Source of the DNA: Flaccisagitta enflata
Lineage: Eukaryota > Chaetognatha > Sagittoidea > Aphragmophora
DNA: 64,000 nt
Assembly (NCBI GenBank): GCA_965153355.1
Contig: OZ231126.1
Coordinates: forward strand, 10,044,001 to 10,108,000
Direction: 5' to 3'
The position numbers were made by a program, and so were the translations under genes. Positions 1-10,400 of the stretch are shown here, piece after piece (the first letter of the stretch is position 1; each line of letters begins with the position of its first letter). Below the pieces are notes generated by a model that made no database searches, was not told the DNA's origin, and saw only the letters and a program-made list of their open reading frames with translations.

Positions 1-353
1 CCGTCAACTTCTCGAAATCGGCGGCCGACTTTCGAGAAAGGGAGGGGGGGAATCGGAAAGGGAGGGGAAGGGTGAATAGCACGTTATAGAGGAAGACAGT
101 ATTGACACTAAGGACAAATCGAGGTAGAAGATAAGGGGAAAATAAGATATAAGGGGAAAAAGATTAAAGGACAGAGAAACGACAATCGCGTTAAGTTAAC
201 ATGTGATCACAATTGATGGCTAAAGTGCCAAATATTGGAGAGACAAAGGAAAACTAAGGGTTTCTGGAGGGTATTGGAGATTAGAAAAGAAATCATCGAC
301 TTGGCTTAGGCTGACCGGCCTACATAGATAAAGGCAAATTTTCATGTGCTTAC

Positions 354-3300
354 CTTATCGACGAAGAGCAAGAGATGATTTTTGATGTCTCCTCCGAAGA
401 TCTTTTGCGCGGATTCTTGCGTGAATTCGATGACGAGCGGAAGAGAGTTTTCGGCGACGTGCTTCTTGACGGCGTCGACGGTCAAGTCGGCCGTTGACAA
501 CACGTTGCGGCCTTCGTCGAACTTCTTGAAGAGCACCACCGCGTCACCGTCGACAGACTGGGAGGCGGCCACTTCCGCCGAGGACACGACGCCTGATGAA
601 GAAAGACGCAAGATTTCATTATACAAAAGTGGGCTTATTAGAATGCTCATCAATTGTAATGAGTAATGAGTAATGAAGAGTAGTACCCCTGGGCAGACCA
701 TAAGAGTCCGCATGGCGGGGACCTCGTTAACGTTAAATGTGTGCAACATCTGTTCGTCTATTCGCCTTCTTAGTTTTTTTCTTGTTCTTTGTTTAAGAAC
801 ACTGCTGCACTGTCGTCAGTTTTTTTTTTTTTTTTCTAATCCTCCATATTGATCCACTCCAGCTTCTCAGGCCGTTTTTTTCGCGTTCCGTTTCCATTTG
901 TCGAATGCATTCTTGAATGCATTCACCGACTTCTGCTCTCTCACAATATCCGGAATTGAGTTCCATATCCTTGACGCCCTCGCACAAAAACAGTTGCGTC
1001 TTATTTCCAGTCTTGCTGATTCTTCTTTCAGCACATTTTTCCTTCTTTCCTCCTTTCCATCTGTCACCTTGGTATTTCTTCTTGTGGGCCTTGCGTCATC
1101 TTCCTCTAATTGGAACCATTTTTCCTTGTCGACCCTGTTGAACCCGTTGAGAGTCTTGAAGGTCTCAATGGCGTCACCTCGTTCCCGTCTTTCCGCCAGC
1201 GTTGTGAGGCCAATTTTCTCCAATTTTTCCTCGTACGAATCTCCGCGGACGTCTGATAGCAGCCTTACCATCCGTCTTTGCACTTTTTCCAGTAAATTTT
1301 TGTCTCCTTCCAACCATGGACACCATGACTGCACAGCAAATTCCAGCTTAGGCCGGACAAATGTTTTGTACAATGGGACGAGGGTTTTTGCGTTTCTATA
1401 GTGAAAACTTCTTTGAATTTGCCCAAGTGCAAAATTCGCCGCTTTTGCCGCCACCGCACATTGCTTTCCCGGTTTTCCTGTTGCTTCCACCCAGACTCCC
1501 AGGTCTTTCTGCTCCGTCGTTTCGCCGATTTGTTGACCATTCATGACATATCCATATTTTGGATTGTTTCTCCCGACATGCATGATTTTGCATTTGTCCG
1601 CATGAAACGACATACCCCATTTCTCGGCCCATTTCATCAGTCTGTCGATCGTTTCTTGCATGCGTCTTTGGTCGTCGTCATTTTCAACCACTTGAGCGAC
1701 CTTCGTGTCATCCGCAAACAGAAGCACCAACGCTTCCAGGACTTCTTTGCATATGTCATTGATGAAAATATCAAAGAGGGTTCCTCCCAGCACTGAACCC
1801 TGTACAACACTGCTTAGCACCTCTATCCATTCCGAGAAAACTCCTTCCACTTTCACACGCTGCCTTCTTCCCCTCAGCCAGTCTTCAATCCATTTGAGCA
1901 GTTTCCCTTTTATCCCCACCGTTTCCAGCTTCAACATCAGTCTTCGATGACAGACTTTGTCAAAGGCCTTACTAAAGTCAAGGTAAAGGATGTCATATGA
2001 CTTGCCCTCGTCCATCCATTTAGTTGTTGCGTTGTTAAATTCAACGATATTTGTCATCACGGACCTCCCCGACCGGAAACCATGCTGTTCTTCCGCAATC
2101 AGCCGATGTCCCTCCATATGACTCATCACCGACTCTTTCACCAATCTCTCCATTATCTTTCCAGTTACGTTTGTCAAGCTCACAGGCCTGTAGTTCGCCG
2201 GGTCCGCTTTTTTTCCCTTCTTAAATATAGGCGTCACTTCCGCGTCGCGCCAATCATCAGGGATTTTGCCGTCTTCCATGGATTTCCTAAATAACAACGT
2301 GAGCGGCTCTGCAATTTCATTTTTCAGTTCTTTCAAAACTCTTGGCGGGATCCCATCTGGTCCTGCTGATGAGTTTTCTTTCAGGTTGCCGATGATACGA
2401 AGGACTGCTTCTCTTTCGATAGCGACATCTTCGATGACCTCGTTTGCTTGCTCCGTCTGCCTGGCCGATAACGTTTCATTACAAACTGTGAAAACCGATC
2501 CATATTGTTCATTAAGCAGATTCGCCTGTTGTTTCGGGTCAGTCACTATTCGTTTTTCTCTGTCCATTAGCGGGCCAATTCTGCAGCGTGTCTTTTTCGC
2601 CTTATTCACAAAAGCGTAATATAATTTCGGGTTTGTTTTGCGGCACTCAGCAATCTTCCGTTCATGAGCATTCTTCTTTTTTCTTATCTTTTTCTTCGTT
2701 TCATTTACTCTTTTCTTATACTCATCTCTATCTCTCTCCTTTTTCGTTTCCTTCCACTTCCTCCACGCGATTTTCTTCTCACGTATGCATTTTTTCACAT
2801 CAGCGTCCATCCATGGTGGATTTTTTCCATTTTTTCTCTTCTTCCATGGAATGAATTCAGCCATTGACGTTTGGATATGTTTCTTTATCGTATTCCACAT
2901 TTCATTTACATTTTTCTCTGCAAGCTCTCTTTTCCAGTTGATATTTGCCGTCGCCGCGCGCATCTCGTCAAATTTGGCTTTCCCATAATTCAGTGACATC
3001 CGTTCCTTCTCCTTCTCGGTTGCAACACTCATTGTAAACGCGATCAGATCATGATCACTTTTTCCAATTCTACTCTCGTTCTTCACATCGTTTACCATGT
3101 CCTCTCTGTTGCACAGCACCAAGTCCAAGATGTTCCCGCTCCTGTGAGTTGGCTCCGTCACTAGCTGTTCCATGTATTGTTCCATTGCAACCTCGTGGAA
3201 GTCTCATCCTTTACTTCCTGCTTGGCCGTTTTCCCAATCAATGTCCGGTAGATTGAAGTCGCCGATGATTACATTTGGCCCTCGCATCTCTCTTACCCAT

Positions 3301-6300
3301 CGGCACAAGTCTTCGTCATTTTGTTTACTCGAGTTTGGGGATCGATACACAACGTGTAATTTCACATTTTCCCCGCCGTTTTTTATTTCAATCGATGCGC
3401 ACTGATTGAAAGTCGTTTTTACGTCTATTTGTCGCAAGTCTACGGCTTTATTCGCGTAGATGACGATTCCACCTCCTCGCCCCCTCTCAGTGTCGTTGCG
3501 ATCTGACCTGGCCACCAGCTCAAATCCTTCCACATTTAGGAAGTCGCTTCCTATTTCTCCGTGCGTCCAAGTCTCCGTAAACGCCACAATGTCCGGTTTT
3601 TCCAACGCCATAATTGCTCTTACTTCTTCTATCTTATTGACGATACTCTGCACGTTTCCAAACATTACTTTCACCTGCCTGGTGCTCTCTCCTCCCACCA
3701 CACCACCTTCCTTTCTCCTTTTATCGTTTTCACCTTGTATTCTCCTCCCGTCCTGCCCTCGTTTTTTGCCGTGTCGTTGAGTCGATCCCTCTCCTCCTTC
3801 AATTCTTTTTCCTTCTTCTTTCCCTCTTCACGCTGTTTCTTAGTGAGATCCGGTGACACGTAGACGTCTCGCCATCCGGCCTTCCTTCCCAGCAAATATG
3901 CTTTCTTCAGGATCCCTTCCCGGGTTCCTTCGTCACTCAATTTCACGATGAGAGGTCGCTTTTTGCCTTGAGTTTTGGCTCCTGCCCGAAACTTGACTTC
4001 CACAGTGCCCTTGACCTCCACCCCCACTTCCTCTGCGATGCGTTTGACGATCTCAACGTCATCTTCTTTCTCTTCCTCGTCGGTTTTCGTCGATTCCGTT
4101 GCGCCGTAGACCACAATGTTGGAACCGCGCTCTTCCATTTCTTTCAGCTCAGTCGACATCTCTTCCTTCACCTCCTTCTTGGCCTGCTCCATCCCTGTCT
4201 CAATCTCCTTCTCCATTTCCACGACCTTTTCTTTCACTTGGTTGTTGTTGGTCTGCAAGAGTGCAAGCTGAGCCTGCAACGCCTCAATCATTGCTTTCAT
4301 CGCTGCCCTTTCGGCGTCTGCTACTGCCGCCTTTTGCTCCATACTTTCCACTTTTGCCCGAATCGTAAGCAGATCTCCATTCAGCCTTGGAGCCACTTTC
4401 ACGCATGTGTTACACAAAAACCTTCCCGTTCCAAACATGTGATTTATCATGTCACCCATCTCGACATGTTCTGGTGTCGCGTTTTCCATGCACTTAATGT
4501 GGATCCATTGTCGGCAGAGAGCGCAGACAAGGCCTTCACTCTGCAACGCACATTCCTTGCTGCAACGACCACACAAGTTTTTGGCTCCTCCTTGTGCTCT
4601 TTTTTCTCTCCCTGCTGGCGTGCCGGTTCTGTCGGTTTTGTCCGCGTTCTTTAGCTGATCCGCAGCAGTGGCGCCGGCTTCCCAGCGGCGTCGTTTCAGC
4701 GGCGTCGTTTCAGCGGCGTCGTTTCAGCGGCGTCGTTTCAGCGGCGTCGTTTCAGCGGCGTCGTTTCAGCGGCGTCGTCTCCGTGTCGGCGTCGCCCAGT
4801 GTCGCCCCTGGGTGCGATGCCAATCTGCTGCCGATCCACCGAATCTTTTCCCGTCTCGTTCTTTTTCTGTTTGAGTTAATGTTTGAGTCTTGACTCTCGA
4901 GTTTTTTCGTTCTCCGTTGAGAAGCTTTCATAAATGTTCCACAATTGTTTAGGACGTTGGCTCGTCCGCCCGAGACCGTCACACGTCTCCCAGGGCCTTC
5001 GTCTTAATCAATTAATATCTGAAACACTTTTATTAAGCAAATAAAAGAATTTTAGCTTACAACTGTTTTAGTTGTTTTTTATTGTTAGTTTATTTTATTC
5101 TTTATGATTAAGAGCATTTCAAAATACAAACTTATTAGAATATCTCTCAATTACAACTTTTTGTTGTTGTTGGGTAATGTTTTTTCTAACTCTTTTTCTA
5201 TTATTTTTTTTTTTTTTGCGCTAGTATGCTCGCAATGTTCTGGTAATCACACCACTGCCTCTGCTTTCTACGGCCAGTCAATCTCACTCACGCACTCACC
5301 CATGGGAATTCCTTCAATCTCAGCTGCTGCTTTGAGGAAAGTGGCCATGGCATCGGCGCTGGGATCGGCGAAGAATCCGACGACGGCGACTTCGGCGGCG
5401 TCGATGAACCCTTTCAACTCCACCGCCGAACTCAGCGTCTTCGCAGGAGGACCTTGATTTTTCAAAGAGATATAAATGTGAAGAATAAGACTCAATGGAA
5501 CCACAGAATATTTGCGGTGGATTACATAATATCCGAGGGGGGGGGGCAGAGAGTTAATCTCACTCTTCTTTTCCAATGTTCTTCCATTCGTCCTTTTTTA
5601 CTCAATTTGTTTCCCATATAAACTCTCCTTCCCATACGTCTTTTTATAGAGCCATCTCTCATCGTCAACCAAGCTGTAAACTCATGATTGTCAAGCGGTA
5701 AAATCACGATGATCCACCAATCATAAATTGCAATACTAACTCCACACTAACACCCTTTCTCAAACACTCGTGCGCACCCGTCTTTTTGTTGAGCCATTCG
5801 ATGATGTCTGCCGCTTTGCGTCCTCCGCCGTATTCAGTCGGGTTTCCGCCTTTGAAGAACTTCAAAGTCGGATAACCGCGAACGCCGAATTTCTCACCCA
5901 AAGCAGTCTCAACCGTCGCGTCAACCTGGCAAGAGACGGGGAAGAGGAGTGGAAGGGAGAGGAGGAAAGGGGAGGAGGAAAGGGGAGGAGGAAAGAGGAG
6001 GTGGAATAGGTGGAGGGGAGAGAAAATGAGTTAGTATGGAAGGGGAGAGGAGGGAAATGGAGTAGAAACAAGAAAAGACGGAAGAGTCGGAAGATGTAGT
6101 GCTTATTTGGAGGAAGAAGAGGAAGAAGAAGTGAGAGATGGAAGAAGAGGAAGAAGGGAGTATGGGGAAGGGAAGTAGGCATAGAAAATGAGAAAGATTA
6201 AGAAGACAGTTGGAAAAGAAAGGAGCGTTAATCTTTCCTCTGATTATGAACTAATGATTCTCGTGATCGATAATTACACCTTCATGTAGGGAATCAACAT

Positions 6301-6943
6301 ACAAGGGCAAATGAACTCACTTTGGCAAGTTTGACAGGCGATTCTTCCTCCTTTAATTGCTGGGCGGCTTTGGCATATTCTGGGGCCAAGGATTTGCAGT
6401 GACCGCACCAAGGAGCATAAAATTCGACTGCGTGAAAAAAAAGAGAGACATAGAATGATATAAATTGAGGTTTCCCTCATTGCCGCCCCTCGCCCATGGT
6501 CGTCCTTTTGCCAATCCATCATCCAACCAAGTTGACAATCTTGCTGAGATACATTCACTCAATCAAACGATTTCGCAAACAGGAAATAAATCTTCTAATT
6601 CCTTCTGAGTCTGCTTGACAACCGCTTAGACGGTTTCAGGAACTAAAATCAATCTCCAATTTGCATGCCGGCAAAAAACAATCAGAATTCAGGAACTAAA
6701 ACCAATCTTCAATTTACCCACGAAACAATCGGGAATATATATCAAAGGAGAACAACCAGAACTTTTACCAAAAATTCTCTAATCATAACACCCCCCCCCC
6801 ATCTCCTTACCTAGAATGAACTCGTTCGCGGCGACTGTGGCGTCGAAATTATCGGTGGTTAAAACAAGGACGCCCTCTTCTTCCGCGACGTCGCTCGACG
6901 CCAGCACCGCCAATGATAAAATCAACAACAAAAGGCCCTTCAT
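354..6943 (-). CDS. P4HB: Protein disulfide isomerase (PDIA1/P4HB type), 3' part outside window
   Basis: This is an ER-lumen thiol oxidoreductase that forms and rearranges disulfide bonds in secretory proteins. Five exons with consistent phases are visible: 6811-6943, 6321-6427, 5778-5925, 5300-5452 and 354-592, giving 260 codons. The first exon encodes a hydrophobic signal peptide ([17 protein letters not shown]). Exon 2 carries the active site WCGHC of the first thioredoxin domain, and exon 3 the cis-proline strand GYPTLKFF. Exons 4 and 5 cover the redox-inactive b and b' domains, with the PDIA1-like stretch [12 protein letters not shown]. The second catalytic domain and the ER-retention tail would lie to the left of position 1. 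The 4.7-kb intron between exons 4 and 5 holds a LINE in the same orientation. BRD7 ends about 520 bp upstream. Family assignment is secure; the exact paralogue is inferred. Confidence 0.94.
867..3701 (-). pseudogene. LINE ORF2 (endonuclease plus reverse transcriptase) with one in-frame stop
   Basis: The reading frame runs from 3701 to 867 and is broken by a single in-frame TGA at about 3204. The upstream part (3204-3701) is an APE-type endonuclease with FTETW, VVYRSP and [10 protein letters not shown]. The downstream part (867-3185) continues the endonuclease (SDHDLIAF) and then the reverse transcriptase, with NYRPVSL, the HGFRSGRS region, [21 protein letters not shown] and the catalytic FADD. 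No other interruption is seen, so this copy is recent, read through, or affected by a base error. Elements of this type nick DNA with the endonuclease and prime reverse transcription on the nick. Confidence 0.86.
3671..4576 (-). CDS. LINE ORF1 protein: zinc finger, coiled coil, RNA-binding-like region
   Basis: This is an intact 301-residue ORF. The first 60 residues hold a PHD/RING-like Cys/His pattern ([24 protein letters not shown]), typical of ORF1 proteins in CR1-type LINEs. Residues 75-150 form a coiled coil rich in Glu, Gln, Ala and Lys. Residues 150-240 ([10 protein letters not shown] and beyond) resemble the RRM-like and C-terminal nucleic-acid-binding part of transposase_22/L1 ORF1 proteins. 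The tail is highly charged. It overlaps the start of ORF2 by about 30 bp in another frame. The expected role is binding element RNA and helping target-primed reverse transcription. Confidence 0.8.
   Translation of the reverse strand: MCGRCSKECALQSEGLVCALCRQWIHIKCMENATPEHVEMGDMINHMFGTGRFLCNTCVKVAPRLNGDLLTIRAKVESMEQKAAVADAERAAMKAMIEALQAQLALLQTNNNQVKEKVVEMEKEIETGMEQAKKEVKEEMSTELKEMEERGSNIVVYGATESTKTDEEEKEDDVEIVKRIAEEVGVEVKGTVEVKFRAGAKTQGKKRPLIVKLSDEGTREGILKKAYLLGRKAGWRDVYVSPDLTKKQREEGKKKEKELKEERDRLNDTAKNEGRTGGEYKVKTIKGERKVVWWEERAPGR
4683..4780 (-). repeat. 14-bp tandem array in the 5' region of the LINE
   Basis: Seven near-perfect units of CAGCGGCGTCGTTT on the plus strand lie about 110 bp upstream of the ORF1 start. 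CpG-rich tandem monomers in a LINE 5' region can act as promoter units; that role here is an inference. Confidence 0.85.
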
Positions 6944-7461
6944 ACTTGATTTGTTTTAAAAGGTGTTTATATAATTGAAACCTAATGTTTATACAACTTG
7001 ATAAATAGTATAGAGATGGAAACGTTCGTTGCCGCAGCTTCCTACTGAATGTGTAAATAATAAAAGTGTGAATAAACACAAGTATAAGTACTTGTAATAC
7101 CTAACTGTGCAGAAATTCGAAGTAAAAGTATGGTTATCAAGGAAAAAAAACGGAAACCAATTTTTCATCATCATACAAGGGGTCACGATCTAAGAATTAA
7201 TTAATTTGCGGCGAGACGGAAGCGAGGTAAGGCTTGATAGAAAACAGTTCTCAAAGTTGCTCTACAGCGCATCGATCAACGAAACGCCGTCAAGCGAAAT
7301 GATTTCAAGTCGGAGAAAAAACTTATGACATAAGATAACGTCAGAATCGCTTGAATGAGATTTCGAAAAGGCGGATACAAAAAGAGACGATGTAACTAAA
7401 AACGAAGAAGATTGAATTAATTATCTTTATTCGTCTGTATTTGTTTTCTCAAAATTCCCGA

Positions 7462-10400
7462 TTAAGAAATTCCGGCGATGTTGAAATTTCTTTGGAAAAC
7501 GTTTTGCGGCATTTGACATTTGGTGACCGGTGATGTCAACTTGTTCGACAACGCCATTGACGATGCTGATGAAGTCATCGACGTCGACATCGGCGTCACC
7601 GTCGTCGTCGAATCCTCGGCATCCATCTTTTTTTCCTCTTCCCCTTCATTCTCCGCCCCAGTTTCAGCGGCTTTCCTCTCCAAATCGACACCCAACGCCT
7701 GGAAGAGGGCTCTTTGAGACACGAGATATTCTGGCGTGACTTTCTTGGCCATGTTGGCGAGGCAGTTGGTGACATCCTCGGCCAATCCCAACTCCTCCAT
7801 CGACGCGGGACGAACCAGCGCCAAGTGCGGCGGCGGAGCGCGACTCAATCGAGACATTTGCATCCGATGAAGAGATTCCAGTTGAGACGCCGAAGCCGAC
7901 AAAAGTTCGTCCATCGCGATAACGTGGGCGGGGAGAGATGACGATCCAGTTTCCGTTGGACTTTCTTCGGTAGATAAAGTCATCGTGGATGCGACAGCGG
8001 CGGAAGCGACACCCTCACAAGCCATCTTGGCGATCTTTGATTCCGCTTCCACCAACTGCTTTCTAGATTCGACAACTTCCGGCCGTTTCCGGTATTCACC
8101 GCCAGACAGCGCGTCCAGCAGTCCGTCAACTGAATCTAACTCGTAATCGACGACGTCGCCGCACTTGGTCGCAGCTGCGGCAACTGCTGCCGTTCCGCCT
8201 CCTCCTCCTCCTGGCGTAACCATGGCTTTGGCGATGGCGTTCCTGATCGCGTCGGCGTGAACGAGGTCGTCCTCCGCGTGGAAGGAAGAAACGAGTTGAT
8301 CCGAATCTTGTTTGGACAGAGTCGCGAATCGCGAATCGTAAGACGGACCGAAAGAACAAAACGGAGTCTCCTCGATCGCTTTCACCTGCGAAAAGGAGAG
8401 GGTTGAGTTTAGATAAGACACGTGTAGAGCTGACTTACTGTAATTATCGTCTGTCAATCTTCACCAAGAGTAGGCCTAGGTCTACAATTTGGATAATTTG
8501 AAAAAAACCTAACGAACCGGTTTGACGAGGTTCCGGCGATCCTCCTTAAAACCGGCGAGAGTGACGGCAGAGGCCCCTCCAGCAGCACTCGACGCGGCGC
8601 TCACGGGCGCTAATCGATTCAGCGTCTGCTTCATGGAGATGGCGGCGCTCATCGCGACGTTGTTATCTAAGCTTCCTCCTCTGGCGGCAGTCGGTTGCGT
8701 GGATCTGTAAAGCGCCTCTCCATTCGGATCTACATGCACGGCAGCGTTGTCCGGATTCAAAATAGCCAAAGAAGTCAATCCTTGAGAGCTATCTCTGCGC
8801 GTCATTACCGCACCCGCGGGACGCGTCAGACGCTGATTAGAGATCGCCGTCGCCGCTGCGGCGCCGCGTTTCGACACCGCCGTCGAGTTTCCGGCGACGC
8901 CGTTCATCCACGTGGTGACGATGTCTCTGGGAATGACGGCGTCTGGTAGCGCCGGTCTCGTGGTTGACGTCGTTTTCTTAGCCGATTTAGCTGCAGAAAC
9001 TGCGCCGGATTTGGCTTTGGCCTTTTCTTCTTTGTCCATTCGAATCCACTCGATTTTGAGATCCTCGTCGGTGAGAAGCGCTTCCGGTCGATCGATCTCC
9101 ACGAACCTGAGATGGACCAACCGTACGGCAGTTTAGGCAGTGCCCAAGGGCCCCGCGCTTCAAGAGGCCCAACGTCTTTTAAGGACAAAGATGTCTGTAT
9201 TTGTTTCTCTCTCTCTCTCTCCCTTTGCCGTATACACAGACCCCCAATCGCGGAAGGGTGGGCAGGAGCACTAAAATAATAATACGCTTACATTTAGAAA
9301 TTTTTCAGACTTACGGACCGACTGACACGGCAAGCTCGAGTTGTATGTCCACGACTAAACCAATTTGTGAATGCAATTATCTAAAGATGTATTTATTTGC
9401 TTACTAAGTAATTTGTTAGGCTGTGCATATATTGTTATATCTGAACATAGTCATGAATTTTAGTTACATTCATAAATAATTTTTAAGCTATCAAATCATT
9501 GATAATCTTTTTCAATATGAGGGAAGGGGGAACAGAGGGGCGGGGGGGGGGGGTTCCGCGGCCCCACGCCATGCGGATCCATATCAGCCACGTACATGTT
9601 GCCTTCGTCGTCGTATGGACTTGATGATGAGGATGACGCTGTCGTGGGAGTTGTTGTTGTAGCGGCAGCGGAAGTGGCAGCGGCAGCTCCATCGGCTGCA
9701 GCAGCGGCGGCGGCGCCGACTTTCGTGGGCGTTCCAGCTGCGGCGGCCGCTATTTCCGGAGCCGGTTTCTGCGCGGCCAATTCTGCTTCATCCAATCCCA
9801 GTTGAGCGATGCTGATGCCGGCCATCAGAGTCGGAAACGCGAACTTCAAACCCAACAAACCATCCTTGACGGTCGTCTTTCGTACAAACTGACGCAATTT
9901 ACGCGCGGAGTGATACATCACCGAAGATGAGTCGAAGTACCTGCGGAGGGAGAAGGTGGAAGTGATGGGGAGGGATAAGGAGGGAGAGGGATACGTAAGG
10001 AGAGGGGAAGAGCAGAGAAAGGTGAGGGGGTAAGGGGGAATAGGAAAGAAGAGGGAGAATGAGGGAGAACGAGGGAAGGGGAAAGAGATGGGAGAAACAA
10101 ACAAATACTAGGTTTCCAAATGGAAATTCAACATGTAATGAAAGTGCAAGATGAAATTGAAACAACAAAAGTTTCTTACTTGATGGCGTTGTCGAAAAGC
10201 AACATGGCATCGGCGCGAAACGACGTGAGATCTTGATAATCGCCGGCCTCGAATCGCTGCTGAATTAAATTCAGATCCATGCGAGTGTCCACGCGTGAAA
10301 AATAACCCGGGAAAAGCGTCTCTGTTATGTCATTACGATTGAGTGAAAAGGAAGGACACTCGATGAAAAGGGACTAAAAATCAGCACTGCACAGCGCAAT

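Larger units (their letters stand above)
780..4990 (-). mobile_element. CR1/L2-type non-LTR retrotransposon inside a PDI intron
   Basis: The element lies on the same strand as its host gene. In order it has a 5' region with a 14-bp tandem array, an ORF1 with a zinc finger and coiled coil (4576-3671), and an ORF2 with endonuclease and reverse transcriptase (3701-867). The A-run on the minus strand at about 819-836 may be its tail. The ends are not precise, because I found no clear target-site duplication. Domain order and the PHD-like ORF1 finger match the CR1/L2 group. It is nearly full length and only lightly decayed. Confidence 0.85.
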
